Origin: Speluncibacter jeojiensis
GTDB taxonomy: Bacteria > Actinomycetota > Actinomycetes > Mycobacteriales > Mycobacteriaceae
Reading direction: 5' to 3'
Length of the DNA stretch: 64,000 nt
Assembly (NCBI RefSeq): GCF_029589495.1
Contig: NZ_JAAIVF010000001.1
Coordinates: 1,240,001-1,304,000, forward strand
In this document: in pieces, positions 35,731 through 44,668 of the stretch
How positions within the stretch are numbered: the stretch's first letter is position 1
How the letters are laid out: each line of letters opens with the position of its first letter
Made by a program: the position numbers and the translations under genes
The notes under the pieces: generated by a model
What the model saw: only the letters and a program-made list of their open reading frames with translations
Database searches by the model: none
What the model was told of the DNA's origin: nothing

Positions 35731-36618
35731 GTGCCGTCCGTCCCGCTGCCCGTGCGCGACGGGCTCAACCCGAGCCGGCTGCGGATGCCCGCGGACGGAA
35801 CGTGGGCCACGGTGCTCGAGTACCTGCTGGCACGCTTCCCCGACGATGCGGCGCGGCTGCGCGAGAAGGTCGCGGCCGGCGAGGTCGTCGACGGTGACGG
35901 CGCGCCGATCGATGCGTCGACAGCGTTTCAACCGCACACCTTCGTCTACCTGTACCGCGACCCGCCGGTCGAGCCGCGGGTGCCCTTCGAGATCGAGATC
36001 CTGCACCGCGACGAGAACCTGCTGGTCGTCGACAAGCCGCACTTCCTGGCCAGCACGCCACGCGGACGGTTCGTGGTCGAGTCGGCGCTGGTGCGGCTGC
36101 GCCGCGATCTGGACCTGCCCGACCTCGCCCCCGCGCACCGGCTGGACCGGTTGACCGCCGGGGTGCTGGTGTTCACGGTCCGGCCGCAGGCGCGCCGGGC
36201 TTATCAGGAACTGTTCGCCGCACGCCGGGTCCACAAGGAGTACCGGGCGCTCGCGGATGTCCGGCCGGATCTGGCGTTCCCGCTGACCGTGCGCAACCGG
36301 ATCATCAAGGAACGCGGCGTGTTACAGGCGCAGATCGTGCCGGGCGAGCCGAACGCCGAGACGCGCATCGAACTGCTCGGTGACGACAACGGGATCGGCC
36401 GCTACCGCCTGCTTCCGCACACCGGCAAGATTCACCAGCTGCGGGTGCACATGTGCGCGTTGGGGATTCCCCTTCACGGCGACAGCCTGTACCCGATCGC
36501 CCAAGATGTCGCGGTCGACGACTACAGCTCACCGCTGCGGTTGCTGGCCCACTCGCTCGAGTTCGACGACCCGCTCGACGGTCGACCGCGGCGCTTCGTC
36601 AGCCGTCGCACCCTCTGA
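35731..36618 (+). CDS. RluA-family pseudouridine synthase
   Basis: 295 aa. Converts specific uridines in rRNA or tRNA to pseudouridine. Catalytic Asp in AHRLDRLTAGVLVF, with further family motifs LLVVDKPHFLAST, HKEYRALAD, and the C-terminal HTGKIHQLRVHMCALGIPLHGDSLYP. No full S4 domain is evident at the N-terminus. The start GTG is set by the promoter at 35718. Target position cannot be inferred. Confidence 0.9.
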   Translation: MPSVPLPVRDGLNPSRLRMPADGTWATVLEYLLARFPDDAARLREKVAAGEVVDGDGAPIDASTAFQPHTFVYLYRDPPVEPRVPFEIEILHRDENLLVVDKPHFLASTPRGRFVVESALVRLRRDLDLPDLAPAHRLDRLTAGVLVFTVRPQARRAYQELFAARRVHKEYRALADVRPDLAFPLTVRNRIIKERGVLQAQIVPGEPNAETRIELLGDDNGIGRYRLLPHTGKIHQLRVHMCALGIPLHGDSLYPIAQDVAVDDYSSPLRLLAHSLEFDDPLDGRPRRFVSRRTL

Positions 36619-36649
36619 GCGGATCATCCGGCCCCGAGTCGCAACGCGC

Positions 36650-37459
36650 TCACAGCTTGTCGCGGAACATCGCCTGGCGCTTCTCTTTACGTGCGCGGGT
36701 GGCTTCCTCGAAGTTGTCGGTCATCAGCCGCACCAGCAACTGGCCGAGTCCCTCCTGGTTCATGTGCTGCGACAGGCTGGCCGCGTCGAGGCCCGACCAC
36801 AGCGTGCGCTTGGTCAGTTCGATGCCCGGGCGGGAGAACGCGGTGATGCGGTCGGCGAGCGCGATGGCCTCGTCGAGCAGCGCGGAGGGTTCGACCACGC
36901 GGGAGACCAGCCCGATGCGCTCTGCCTCCTCGGCGTGCACGTCACGACCGGTCAGCATGATCTCGAAGGCGCGCGAGGAGCCGATCGCCCGCGGCAGCAG
37001 GTAGCTCAGGCCGAGCTCGCTGGCGGTCAGGCCGTTGTTGATGCCGGCCGCGCGGAAGTACGCCGTGGTCGAGGCGATCCGGATGTCGGTGGCCAGCGAC
37101 AGGCACAGGCCGCCGCCGATCGCCGGGCCGTTGATCGCGGAGATGACCGGCTGGTGCATTTTCCGGAACGCGTTCACCACGTCGTCGAGCAGTTCCATCG
37201 AGCGCAGCGCGATGGTCGGGCGGGTCAGTCCCTCTGTGTACGGCACCCGCCCGGCGGCGACCTGGTCGGCGCCCGAGCAGAAGCCCTTACCGGCACCGGT
37301 GAGCACGACCGCGCGCACCTCGTTGTCATGGCTGATCTGCTCGATCGTCTCCTTGAGCGGCACCATCACGTCGAACGCCATCGCGTTCATCCGCTCCGGG
37401 CGGTTCAGCGTCACGACGGCGACATTCGGTTTCGGCTTGTCCACGAGCACAAAGTCCAC
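36650..37459 (-). CDS. echA12: enoyl-CoA hydratase (EchA12-like)
   Basis: Crotonase-fold hydratase, 269 aa, closely resembling mycobacterial EchA12 (NRPERMNAMAFDVMVPLKE, LTRPTIALRSMELLDDV, GPAIGGGLCLSLATDIRIAS, RAAGINNGLTASELGLSYLLPRAIGSSRAFEIMLTGRDV, IELTKRTLWSGLDAASL). The oxyanion-hole motifs (FCSGAD, GPAIGGG) are present. GTG at 37459 lies eight bases after a TAGGGT -10, so the transcript may be leaderless. A KstR-type box sits about 46-59 bases upstream. It is separated by 70 bases from the SDR operon. Confidence 0.92.
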   Translation of the reverse strand: MDFVLVDKPKPNVAVVTLNRPERMNAMAFDVMVPLKETIEQISHDNEVRAVVLTGAGKGFCSGADQVAAGRVPYTEGLTRPTIALRSMELLDDVVNAFRKMHQPVISAINGPAIGGGLCLSLATDIRIASTTAYFRAAGINNGLTASELGLSYLLPRAIGSSRAFEIMLTGRDVHAEEAERIGLVSRVVEPSALLDEAIALADRITAFSRPGIELTKRTLWSGLDAASLSQHMNQEGLGQLLVRLMTDNFEEATRARKEKRQAMFRDKL

Positions 37460-37504
37460 GGGTCCCGACCCTACGCGAAGTCGCGTCGGATCGGGACCCG
37501 TTTC

Positions 37505-37518
37505 TGAAACGTGTTCTA
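37505..37518. promoter_or_regulatory. KstR-type operator upstream of echA12
   Basis: TGAAACGTGTTCTA matches the KstR consensus TnnAACnnGTTnnA exactly (on the other strand TAGAACACGTTTCA). KstR represses cholesterol catabolic genes and is released by steroid-CoA thioesters. The placement upstream of echA12, and a kstD gene further along the window, fit. KstR itself is not in the window. Confidence 0.65.
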
Positions 37519-37533
37519 GCCGCCTTCGGCTAG
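37516..37533 (-). terminator. hairpin at the end of the SDR operon
   Basis: CTAGCCG (37516-37522) pairs with CGGCTAG (37527-37533) around CCTT; the stem includes the stop codon of the SDR gene and borders the KstR box. It may end the acyl-CoA/SDR operon. A second large inverted repeat (37460-37468 with 37491-37499) lies over the echA12 promoter. Confidence 0.45.
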
Positions 37534-38291
37534 GTGATCGTGATGCCGCCGTCGACCGCGATGGTCTGACCGGTGACGTACCCGCCCGCGTCGGACGCCA
37601 GCCACACGACGCTCGCCGCCAGCTCCTCCGGATCGCCCATCCGCGGAATCACCATGCGCTGCGCCATCGACTCGAGATAGCCCGGCTGGTAGGTGTCGGT
37701 CATCTCCGACTTGAAGAACCCCGGCGCGATGGCGTTCACGCGGATGCCCTTGCGGGTGCCCCACTGCTGGGCGAGGTCCCGGGTGAGCCCGATGATCGCG
37801 GCCTTGCTGGCGCTGTAGGCGGCCTGCGGCAGGCCCGCGGTGGTCAGCCCGAGCACGCTCGAGATGTTGACGATCGAGCTGCCGGGCCGCATCACCCGAC
37901 CGCACGCCTGCGCCATCCAGTACGACCCGTTCAGGTTGATGTCGACCACCTGACGGAACTGCTCGGGCGTCTCCTTGGTCGCCGGCACCGCGGTGCCGAT
38001 ACCGGCGTTGTTGACCAGCACGTCGACCCGGCCGAACCGCTCCATCGCCGCGTCGACCAGGCGCTGGGCGTGTGCGGGGTCGGTCACGTCGGTCTCGACC
38101 GGCAGTGCGGTACGCCCCGCCGCCTCGACCAACCGGGCGGTGTCCTGCAGGCGGTCGGCGCGGCGCGCGGCGAGCACCACGTCCGCCCCTGCCTCGGCGA
38201 GCGCCTGCGCGAAGCTCACCCCGAGCCCGGACGAGGCGCCGGTGACGATCGCGACCCGGCCGTCGAGCCGGAACTTGTCGAGCACTCCCAT
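37530..38291 (-). CDS. short-chain dehydrogenase/reductase
   Basis: 253 aa Rossmann-fold oxidoreductase: TGASSGLG cofactor loop, NNAGIGTA, catalytic Ser (NISSVLG), YSASK (Tyr and Lys), APGFFKSEMTD, C-terminal GQTIAVDGGITIT. Probably a 3-hydroxyacyl-CoA or alcohol dehydrogenase within the operon. Starts two bases after the stop of the preceding SDR. Cofactor preference (ARRADR after beta-2) suggests NADP(H). Confidence 0.9.
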   Translation of the reverse strand: MGVLDKFRLDGRVAIVTGASSGLGVSFAQALAEAGADVVLAARRADRLQDTARLVEAAGRTALPVETDVTDPAHAQRLVDAAMERFGRVDVLVNNAGIGTAVPATKETPEQFRQVVDINLNGSYWMAQACGRVMRPGSSIVNISSVLGLTTAGLPQAAYSASKAAIIGLTRDLAQQWGTRKGIRVNAIAPGFFKSEMTDTYQPGYLESMAQRMVIPRMGDPEELAASVVWLASDAGGYVTGQTIAVDGGITIT

Positions 38292-38293
38292 GG

Positions 38294-39046
38294 TCAGTCC
38301 TTCGGTCCGCCGGCGACGTACAGCACCTGTCCGGACACGAATCCGGCTGCCTCACTGGCGAAGAACGACGCCGCGTGCGCGATGTCCTCCGGCTGTCCCG
38401 GACGGGCGACGGGGATCTGCGCGGCCATGAGCTTCTTGAAGTCCTCGAAGTCGGCGCCGACGCGGGCCGCGGTGGCGGCGGTCATGTCGGTGACGATGAA
38501 CCCCGGGGCGATCGCGTTGGCGGTGACGCCGAACTTGCCCAGCTCGATGGCGAGAGTCTTGGTGAAGCCCTGCATGCCGGCCTTGGCCGCCGAGTAGTTC
38601 ACCTGACCGCGGTTGCCCAGCGCCGACGTGCTCGACAGGTTCACGATGCGCCCGTACGCCGCGTCGACCATGTACTTCTGCACGGCGCGGGTCATCAGGA
38701 ACGCGCCGCGCAGGTGCACGTTCATCACCATGTCCCAGTCGTCGACGGACATCTTGAACAGCAGGTTGTCGCGCAGGATGCCGGCGTTGTTCACTAGCAC
38801 GGTCGGCGCGCCCAGCTCGGTCGCGACCTTCTCGACCGCAGCCGCGACGGCGGCCTCGTCGGACACGTCCGCACCCACCGCGAGAGCCTGCCCGCCCGCG
38901 GACTTGATCGCATCGACCGTTGCCGCACAAGCGGATTCGTCGAGGTCGAGCACGGCCACCTGGAACCCGTCAGCGGCCAGGCGCTTGGCCACGGCCGCGC
39001 CGATCCCGCGCGCCGATCCGGTGACGATCGCTGTGCGTTGGGTCAT
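38294..39046 (-). CDS. 3-oxoacyl reductase-like SDR (FabG-like)
   Basis: 250 aa: [15 protein letters not shown] after beta-2 (acidic, so NAD(H) preferred), [54 protein letters not shown]. Typical of FabG or 3-hydroxyacyl-CoA dehydrogenases. ATG overlaps the acyl-CoA dehydrogenase stop (ATGA). Likely to oxidise the hydroxyacyl-CoA made in the pathway. Confidence 0.9.
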   Translation of the reverse strand: MTQRTAIVTGSARGIGAAVAKRLAADGFQVAVLDLDESACAATVDAIKSAGGQALAVGADVSDEAAVAAAVEKVATELGAPTVLVNNAGILRDNLLFKMSVDDWDMVMNVHLRGAFLMTRAVQKYMVDAAYGRIVNLSSTSALGNRGQVNYSAAKAGMQGFTKTLAIELGKFGVTANAIAPGFIVTDMTAATAARVGADFEDFKKLMAAQIPVARPGQPEDIAHAASFFASEAAGFVSGQVLYVAGGPKD

Positions 39047-40269
39047 TTGCCTTCTCCTTTGTCGCGGTACTTGCGCAGTTCCTGCCGGGCGATGGACATC
39101 TTGTGCACCTCGTCGGGGCCGTCGGCCAGGCGCAGCGTGCGCAGGTGCGCCCAGAACGCCGCCAGCGGCACGTCGTCGGTGACCCCGGCCCCGCCGAACA
39201 CCTGGATGGCGCGGTCGACGATCTTGAGTGCGACGTTCGGCGCGGCGACCTTGATCGCCGCGATCTCGATGCGCGCCTGCTTGTTGCCGACGGTGTCCAT
39301 CAGGTGCGCGGCCTTGAGCGTGAGCAGCCGTGCCATCTCGATCTCGATGCGCGCCTCCGCGATCCAGTCCTGGATGTTGGAGCGGTCGGCGACGGGACGG
39401 CCGAACGTGACCCGCGAGAGCGCCCGCGTGCACATCAGTTCCAGTGCGCGCTCGGCCATGCCGATCGCGCGCATGGCGTGGTGGATGCGGCCCGGCCCGA
39501 GCCGCGCCTGGCTGATCGCGAACCCCTCGCCCTCACCCTTGAGCACGTCCTCGATCGGGACCCGCACGTCCCGGAAGTCGATCTCGGCGTGGCCCTCGCG
39601 GTCCTGGTAGCCGAACACCGGGAGGTTGCGCAGCACGCTCACGCCGGGGGCATCGATCGGCACGACCAGCATCGACTGCTGCCGGTGGGTCGGCGCCGTC
39701 GGGTCGGTCTTGCCCATCACGATGAGCACCTTGCAGTTCGCGTGCAAACCGTTGGAGGTGAACCACTTCCGGCCGTTGAGCACGTACTCGTCACCGTCGC
39801 GGGCCATCGACATCTCGATGTTGGTGGCATCCGAGCTCGCAACCGCCGGCTCGGTCATCGCGAACGCCGACCGGATCGTGCCGTCGAGCAGAGGCCCCAG
39901 GTACTTCTCCTTGTGCTCGTCGGTGCCGAAGAGCGTGAACACCTCCATGTTCCCGGTGTCCGGGGCGTTGCAGTTGCACGCCTCCGGCGCCAGCGCCGGG
40001 CTGCGGCCCATGATCTCGGCCAGCGGCGCGTACTCGAGGTTCGTCAGGCCCGGCCCCCATTCGGGGTGCGGGTGGAAGAGATTCCACAGGCCGCGCCGGC
40101 GCGCCTCCGCCTTGAGCTCCTCGAGGATCGGCGGGTGGAAGTGCGGGTCGCCGGACTCGCGCATCTGCTGCGCGTAGACGGCCTCGGCCGGGTAGATGTG
40201 CGAGTCCATGAACTCCAGCAGATCCGCCTGGTACTTCGCCCCGCGTTCGGAGACGTCGAACATGGACAT
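39043..40269 (-). CDS. acyl-CoA dehydrogenase
   Basis: 408 aa FAD enzyme: [18 protein letters not shown] (FAD/substrate motif), [40 protein letters not shown], and C-terminal [35 protein letters not shown]. Resembles long-chain/branched ACADs such as ACAD10/11-type. ATG at 40269, with AGGAGG upstream. It follows the SDR at 40315 in the operon and would produce the enoyl-CoA used by a hydratase. Confidence 0.92.
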   Translation of the reverse strand: MSMFDVSERGAKYQADLLEFMDSHIYPAEAVYAQQMRESGDPHFHPPILEELKAEARRRGLWNLFHPHPEWGPGLTNLEYAPLAEIMGRSPALAPEACNCNAPDTGNMEVFTLFGTDEHKEKYLGPLLDGTIRSAFAMTEPAVASSDATNIEMSMARDGDEYVLNGRKWFTSNGLHANCKVLIVMGKTDPTAPTHRQQSMLVVPIDAPGVSVLRNLPVFGYQDREGHAEIDFRDVRVPIEDVLKGEGEGFAISQARLGPGRIHHAMRAIGMAERALELMCTRALSRVTFGRPVADRSNIQDWIAEARIEIEMARLLTLKAAHLMDTVGNKQARIEIAAIKVAAPNVALKIVDRAIQVFGGAGVTDDVPLAAFWAHLRTLRLADGPDEVHKMSIARQELRKYRDKGEGK

Positions 40270-40314
40270 GCGTCCTCCTTCAGTGGGTGTGTCGAAACTG
40301 TGTGTCGAAACCTG

Positions 40315-41154
40315 TCACGCGACCGGCCCTTGCGCGTCCGAATCGCCCAGCAGCGTCGCCTGATAGCGGCGCATCCCGCGCAGCCAGCGGTCGTAGTCGG
40401 CGCCCTTGTGCCGGTACATCTCCAGCACCTCCGGATGCGGGAGGATCAGGAACTGCTCGGCGTCGATCGCGGCCAGCACGCACTGCGCGACGTCATCGGG
40501 CGCGAGCACCCGGCCCGCCGCCGTGACCGCCGTCGTCGCCGCCTCGCCGACGGGGTCGCCCGCGGCGAATCCCTCCCGCAGCAGCGGTGTGTCGACACCC
40601 ATCGGGCACAGGCAACTGACCCGGATCCCCTTGTCGCCGTATGTCACCGAGAGCCACTCCGCGAATCCGACGGCGGCGTGCTTGCTGACCGAATAGGTGG
40701 CTGAACCGATCTGGGTGAGCAGGCCCGCCGCCGAGGCGGTGCTCACGAAGTAGCCGGAGCCGCGCTCGACCCAGCCGGGTACGAGCAGCTGCGCGGCGCG
40801 TACGTGCGCGCGCAGGTTGACGTCGAGGGCGCGGTCCCAGGCGTCCTCGCCCGCGTCCAGCCCCACGCCGCCGGTGACCCCCGCGTTGGCGAAGTACATG
40901 TCGACAGGGCCGAATACCGTTGTAGCGGTGTCGATCAGCCCGGCCATCGCGCCGCGGTCGGCGACGTCGGCCCCGACCGCGAGTACCGCGCCGGGGTGAT
41001 CGGCCTCGATATGTGCGGCGGCGGTGCCCGCCGCGGCCGCGTCCAGGTCGGCGACGACCACCCGGGCACCGGCCTCGGCCAGCCGCGCCGCCAACGCGCC
41101 GCCGATTCCCCCGCCACCGCCGGTGACGATTGCGACCTTGCCTGCTGGGTTCAC
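40315..41154 (-). CDS. short-chain dehydrogenase/reductase
   Basis: 279 aa SDR: TGGGGGIGGALA, ADLDAAAAG (NAD-type), FANAGVTGGVG, STASAAGLLTQIGSATYSVSKHA (catalytic Ser-Tyr-Lys), CLCPMGVDTPLL. The GTG start overlaps the TetR stop (GTGA) and has GAGGAG upstream. The C-terminal extension (HPEVLEMYRHKGADYDRWLRGMRRY) is shared with a subgroup of mycobacterial SDRs. The 45-base gap after it holds two copies of TGTCGAAAC. Confidence 0.88.
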   Translation of the reverse strand: MNPAGKVAIVTGGGGGIGGALAARLAEAGARVVVADLDAAAAGTAAAHIEADHPGAVLAVGADVADRGAMAGLIDTATTVFGPVDMYFANAGVTGGVGLDAGEDAWDRALDVNLRAHVRAAQLLVPGWVERGSGYFVSTASAAGLLTQIGSATYSVSKHAAVGFAEWLSVTYGDKGIRVSCLCPMGVDTPLLREGFAAGDPVGEAATTAVTAAGRVLAPDDVAQCVLAAIDAEQFLILPHPEVLEMYRHKGADYDRWLRGMRRYQATLLGDSDAQGPVA

Positions 41155-41855
41155 GAAAGCTCCTCTCCACCGCGCGCGGCGGGCACATCCGAAAAGCGAA
41201 GCGCGTTGGCCCACAGCCGGGTGACGGTGTCGACGAGTTCGCCGAAGTCCACCGCACCGGCCTCGTCTCGCACGAAGACGCTGTAGGCGAGCCGGCTGAC
41301 CATCCCCGACAACGCCCGCGAGGCGAGCAGCGCGTCGATCGCGGCGTCGGCGACGCCGCGGGACTGCAGCTCGGCGATGCCGCGGGCGTTGCGCCGGATG
41401 AACGCCTCGGCGCGGCGGGAGCGGTAGTCGGCGAACCGGCGGTCGACCTGTGCGACCTGCTCGAGCAGGCCCATCAGCTTGGCGTTACGGCGGTAGGCCT
41501 CGAGGTAGGCCCGATTGCTCGCCTCGAGGATCCGATACGGGTCGTCGGACTCACGCAGCCGGTTGACCCCGGGGTGCAGCATCTCCTCCTGCGCCTCGTC
41601 GAGGACCGCGGCAAGGATCTCTTCCTTGTTGGCGAAGTACGTGTAGAACGACCCGGTCGCGCAGTGGGCCTCGCGGGCGATGTCCGCCAACCGGACGTCG
41701 AGGTAGCCATCGCGCTCGAAGACCGTGCGCGCGGCCGCCACCAGGGCGGCGCGGGTGCGTGCTCCCCGCGCCGTCGCAGGCGGCTCGCGCAAAAGGTCCG
41801 GCGGCGTCATCGACGGCGGGGCCTCGCCCCAGTCGCGGTCCGCCGGATCGGTCAT
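41151..41855 (-). CDS. TetR family regulator of the acyl-CoA/SDR operon
   Basis: 234 aa. HTH at about 45-75: FERDGYLDVRLADIAREAHCATGSFYTYFANKEEIL. First gene of the minus-strand run TetR-SDR-ACAD-SDR-SDR, coupled to the first SDR by a GTGA overlap, so it most likely autoregulates the operon, responding to an acyl-CoA. ATG at 41855. Confidence 0.9.
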   Translation of the reverse strand: MTDPADRDWGEAPPSMTPPDLLREPPATARGARTRAALVAAARTVFERDGYLDVRLADIAREAHCATGSFYTYFANKEEILAAVLDEAQEEMLHPGVNRLRESDDPYRILEASNRAYLEAYRRNAKLMGLLEQVAQVDRRFADYRSRRAEAFIRRNARGIAELQSRGVADAAIDALLASRALSGMVSRLAYSVFVRDEAGAVDFGELVDTVTRLWANALRFSDVPAARGGEELS

Positions 41856-41911
41856 GACACCGTTATACCTGAATCCGACGTCAAGTTCGATGTTTTGCGG
41901 AAAGTCGCAGC

Positions 41912-42199
41912 TCAGACCCCGTCGAGGTATTCGATCTGCGGCTCGCCGGCGAGCAGCGCACCGAGCTTGCCGAAGGACTCCCGGAAGTAGTCCGAGGTGC
42001 CGTGGGCGCGCAGCGCGTCGGCGTCGCGGTAGAGCTCCATGAACTTGTAGACGTTCGCGTCCGCCTTTGAGCGGGTCAGCTGGTAGAGCAGGTTGCCGTC
42101 CTCCTGCGCGCGGACCTTCTCGATCAGCTCCGCCGCCACCGCCTCGAACTGCGGTCCGTTGCCGTCCTGGACGGTCATGGTCGCGATGACCCCGATCAT
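41912..42199 (-). CDS. antibiotic biosynthesis monooxygenase (ABM)-domain protein
   Basis: 95 aa, one ABM/YgiN-like ferredoxin fold: MIGVIATMTVQDGNGPQFEAVAAELIEKVRAQEDGNLLYQLTRSKADANVYKFMELYRDADALRAH. Members oxidise quinols or aromatic substrates without cofactor; others are only dimerisation modules. ATG with CGGAGG upstream. Separated by 56 bases from the TetR gene on the same strand. Confidence 0.88.
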   Translation of the reverse strand: MIGVIATMTVQDGNGPQFEAVAAELIEKVRAQEDGNLLYQLTRSKADANVYKFMELYRDADALRAHGTSDYFRESFGKLGALLAGEPQIEYLDGV

Positions 42200-42325
42200 G
42201 CTGCCTCCGTGGTGTTTCGACGTCCGGCCGACTGCCGGACGGGTGTCACGTGTCTAGCACGGCGATGCCCACCGAATCGAGGGTTGGGCACCCGGCCCGG
42301 CGAGCGACACTGGTTCACTGACACC

Positions 42326-42775
42326 GTGAGCCCCGCACCGATCGAACCAGCCCGCACCGAAGACGATGTCCGCGCCTGCTTCCCGCTGTTCCGGGAACTG
42401 CGCCCGTTCCTCGACGAGGAGACCTTCCTGTCCCGGTGGCGGCGCCAACGCGAGGAGCGCTACGAGCTCGTCTACGTGCGCGACGGTGACGGCCAGATCG
42501 TTGCGGCGGCGGGGTTCCGCGAGATGACGACGATGGCCTGGGGACACGTCCTCTACCTCGACGACCTCATCGCGCTGCCGACGCATCGCGGGCGCGGCCT
42601 CGGTTCGCTGCTGCTGCGCTTCCTGCAGGACGAGACCGTGCGCCGCGGCTGCGACCAGCTACACCTGGACACCGGGTACACCCGGCATGCGGCGCACCGC
42701 AGCTACCTGCGCAACGGATTCGACATCGTCTGCCACCACATGGCATGGGAGCCGCCGGCCGACAGCCGCGGGTGA
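42326..42775 (+). CDS. GNAT family N-acetyltransferase
   Basis: 149 aa. Acetyl-CoA-dependent acyltransferase fold: ARTEDDVRACFPLFRELRPFLDEE, VYVRDGDGQIVAAAGFREMT, and the acetyl-CoA loop LIALPTHRGRGLGSLLLRFL, then LHLDTGYTRHAAHRSYLRNGF. Substrate unknown. GTG at 42326 is chosen since it begins at the conserved domain; no good ribosome site is seen. Confidence 0.85.
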   Translation: MSPAPIEPARTEDDVRACFPLFRELRPFLDEETFLSRWRRQREERYELVYVRDGDGQIVAAAGFREMTTMAWGHVLYLDDLIALPTHRGRGLGSLLLRFLQDETVRRGCDQLHLDTGYTRHAAHRSYLRNGFDIVCHHMAWEPPADSRG

Positions 42776-42777
42776 GT

Positions 42778-42813
42778 GTGTCGAAAGCCGGCTTCGTGAA
42801 GGTGTTTCGACAC
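42778..42813 (+). terminator. hairpin after the GNAT gene
   Basis: GTGTCGAAA (42778-42786) pairs with TTTCGACAC (42805-42813), a 9-bp stem two bases after the GNAT stop, with an 18-base loop. Confidence 0.5.
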
Positions 42814-42883
42814 GGAGTTTCGAGATGAACTTCTGAGACAGTCCGGCCTGGGGTGGTCGAGCCTGGTGATCAGCGATGCCCGG

Positions 42884-42911
42884 CCGTCTCACTTCCAAGG
42901 ATGTGAGACGG
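42884..42911 (-). terminator. hairpin downstream of the hsd operon
   Basis: CCGTCTCAC (42884-42892) pairs with GTGAGACGG (42903-42911), loop of 10. It lies 70 bases past the hsdS stop in the leftward direction and marks the edge of the defence island. Confidence 0.55.
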
Positions 42912-42979
42912 GCCTGAAAATGGTTCGACGAGCGTGTTTGCCCGCGCGGACGATAGTCCACCACCCCAATAGGGAACTA

Positions 42980-44668
42980 TCAGCTTGCATGCGCGACGAC
43001 TGAATCTCCCAAGTCCCTGCGAACGTCTTGGGCGGCCAAGAACTGCTGCTCCAAGTCGTCACAGAGAGCGAAGAGGGCCTCCACCGCTTCTGCAATCCGA
43101 ACCTGCTCACCCAAGGGAGGAACCGGCACCGCCAAGGCTCCGATTCGATCCCGCGTCACGTTGCTCATCGTGCTGGTTCCAGAAGACTTGGCCGAGTAGT
43201 AGCGCTGCACCTCGGTGCAGTCGTTCAAGATCGCCCAGTATCGGGTCGACGCCTCAGCGAGGAACGACAACCGAATGTGCTTGTCCGAGAGCATGAGATG
43301 TGACTCAGTTTCGGTCACGATCGCCCCGCGTCCGACAAGCCCCTTCGAACCACTAGCTCGAATCATCACAAACTCGCCCGGCTGGACCTCCAGCTGCGGC
43401 CGAGGTTCGAGAGTCGGCGGAAGCTTCTTGTTGGCAGCTTCTTCGAACGCCCCTCGCGAAACGGCGCTCGTTTTGAGTACTCCCCACTCACCGGGACCCG
43501 CCTGTTCGATGAGGCATTGGGGGCTCCATCCCGAGTCGCTGGCAATGAAGAACTCATTGGCCCGCGCCCACGTCCATCCCCCAGGAAGCGTGAACGAAAC
43601 CTCGCCCGGCTCCACTGAGGCAAACTGCTTCGGCTTGCGGATCTCCTTGGCCCTGACGAGGCGGTCGCGCTCGGCCGCGATCTGCGTGAGGAGATCGGTG
43701 GCGGGCACATCGTCGGGGTCTCGGTGAGTCAGCCGTCCACGGACGGCAAGATCAAGTATCGCCTGACGTATGCGCTTCAGCGCGGCGAGGTCGCCTTCGC
43801 CCGGCACGAGGTGGAGGCCGATGTTGTCGGCGAAGGCCCCTACCGCTGTCCGTAGGTCGTCGGGCCGGCTCGCCTTCGAGACGCGGTGCAGGGTCGCTGC
43901 CATCAGTGTCGAGCGTGCCTCGATCCGAACGGCCTGCTGTTCCTCCAGTTCATCGCACAGAGCCATGAGTTCATCGACGCGGCGGACGATGCGTTTCTGC
44001 TCTTCGAGCGGCGGGACGGCAACCGGGATTTGATTCAGCCTTGTCTGATTCAGTTTGGGCTGTGCAGTGCCAGTCACGTATGGGGCGAGGCTGGTCGCAT
44101 TGACGAAGACCGCGAGGTACTTGAGGCACGCCACGTCCACAGAATCGAGAACGTGAGCGTGGTTGTTCACCCAGTAACGGCCGCGGGCAACGAATGCCAC
44201 TGGGGTCGATCGCAGCAGAAGGTTTGCGCCGTCTTCGCCGATAAGGAGAAGAGGCTTGTCGAAGAGGTAGTCGTCAACGGTGTCGATCACTCCTGACGCG
44301 CCGTAGTAATCGTACGGGCCACCTCTCCTAGCGCGTTCGCTGCCGGAAAGAGGCACTCGTTTGCTGTCGAGGTTGATGCAGGTGTCCCGAAGATGCGCCC
44401 ACGACCAGCCTGTTGGCAGCGAGTACAGCGCATCAACGTCACTTGAAAGGAAGTCATCTGTGGCCCTCCTGAGTTCGCCAGCCGCCAGTCGGCGCTGCCG
44501 TTCGGCTTGGACATTCGCTAGATGGACGGCCGCTGGTTCATCGGTGGCGAGCGGAGTTGTGAGCCTCCCTCGAACGGCGAGGGAGAGGATCAGTTGACGG
44601 AGCTTACGGATGCCCCCGGGCGCATCGGCGATGTGGCCGAACGAGTCGAGGAAGGTCTGCTTGTTCAC
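42980..44668 (-). CDS. hsdS: type I restriction-modification specificity subunit
   Basis: 562 aa. Two target-recognition domains separated by conserved helical spacers, visible as an internal repeat: LRQLILSLAVRGRLT and IRQAILDLAVRGRLT before each TRD, and PPLEEQKRIVRRVDELMALCDELEEQ and PPLGEQVRIAEAVEALFALCDDLEQQ after each. It reads the bipartite DNA target for both methylation and cleavage. The GTG start overlaps the hsdM stop (GTGA). The bound sequence cannot be predicted by eye. Confidence 0.93.
   Translation of the reverse strand: MNKQTFLDSFGHIADAPGGIRKLRQLILSLAVRGRLTTPLATDEPAAVHLANVQAERQRRLAAGELRRATDDFLSSDVDALYSLPTGWSWAHLRDTCINLDSKRVPLSGSERARRGGPYDYYGASGVIDTVDDYLFDKPLLLIGEDGANLLLRSTPVAFVARGRYWVNNHAHVLDSVDVACLKYLAVFVNATSLAPYVTGTAQPKLNQTRLNQIPVAVPPLEEQKRIVRRVDELMALCDELEEQQAVRIEARSTLMAATLHRVSKASRPDDLRTAVGAFADNIGLHLVPGEGDLAALKRIRQAILDLAVRGRLTHRDPDDVPATDLLTQIAAERDRLVRAKEIRKPKQFASVEPGEVSFTLPGGWTWARANEFFIASDSGWSPQCLIEQAGPGEWGVLKTSAVSRGAFEEAANKKLPPTLEPRPQLEVQPGEFVMIRASGSKGLVGRGAIVTETESHLMLSDKHIRLSFLAEASTRYWAILNDCTEVQRYYSAKSSGTSTMSNVTRDRIGALAVPVPPLGEQVRIAEAVEALFALCDDLEQQFLAAQDVRRDLGDSVVAHAS

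Noticed and set aside
37460-37499. Large inverted repeat GGGTCCCGA/TCGGGACCC as a terminator
   Set aside because: It overlaps the likely -10 and transcription start of echA12, so a terminator role is unlikely.
41130-41990. Rightward 286-codon frame over the TetR gene
   Set aside because: Shadow of the TetR/SDR genes; no start signal or recognisable domain.
42952-42981. GATAGT/ACTATC pair at the end of hsdS as an attachment site
   Set aside because: Six-base arms with no second copy at the other side of the island.
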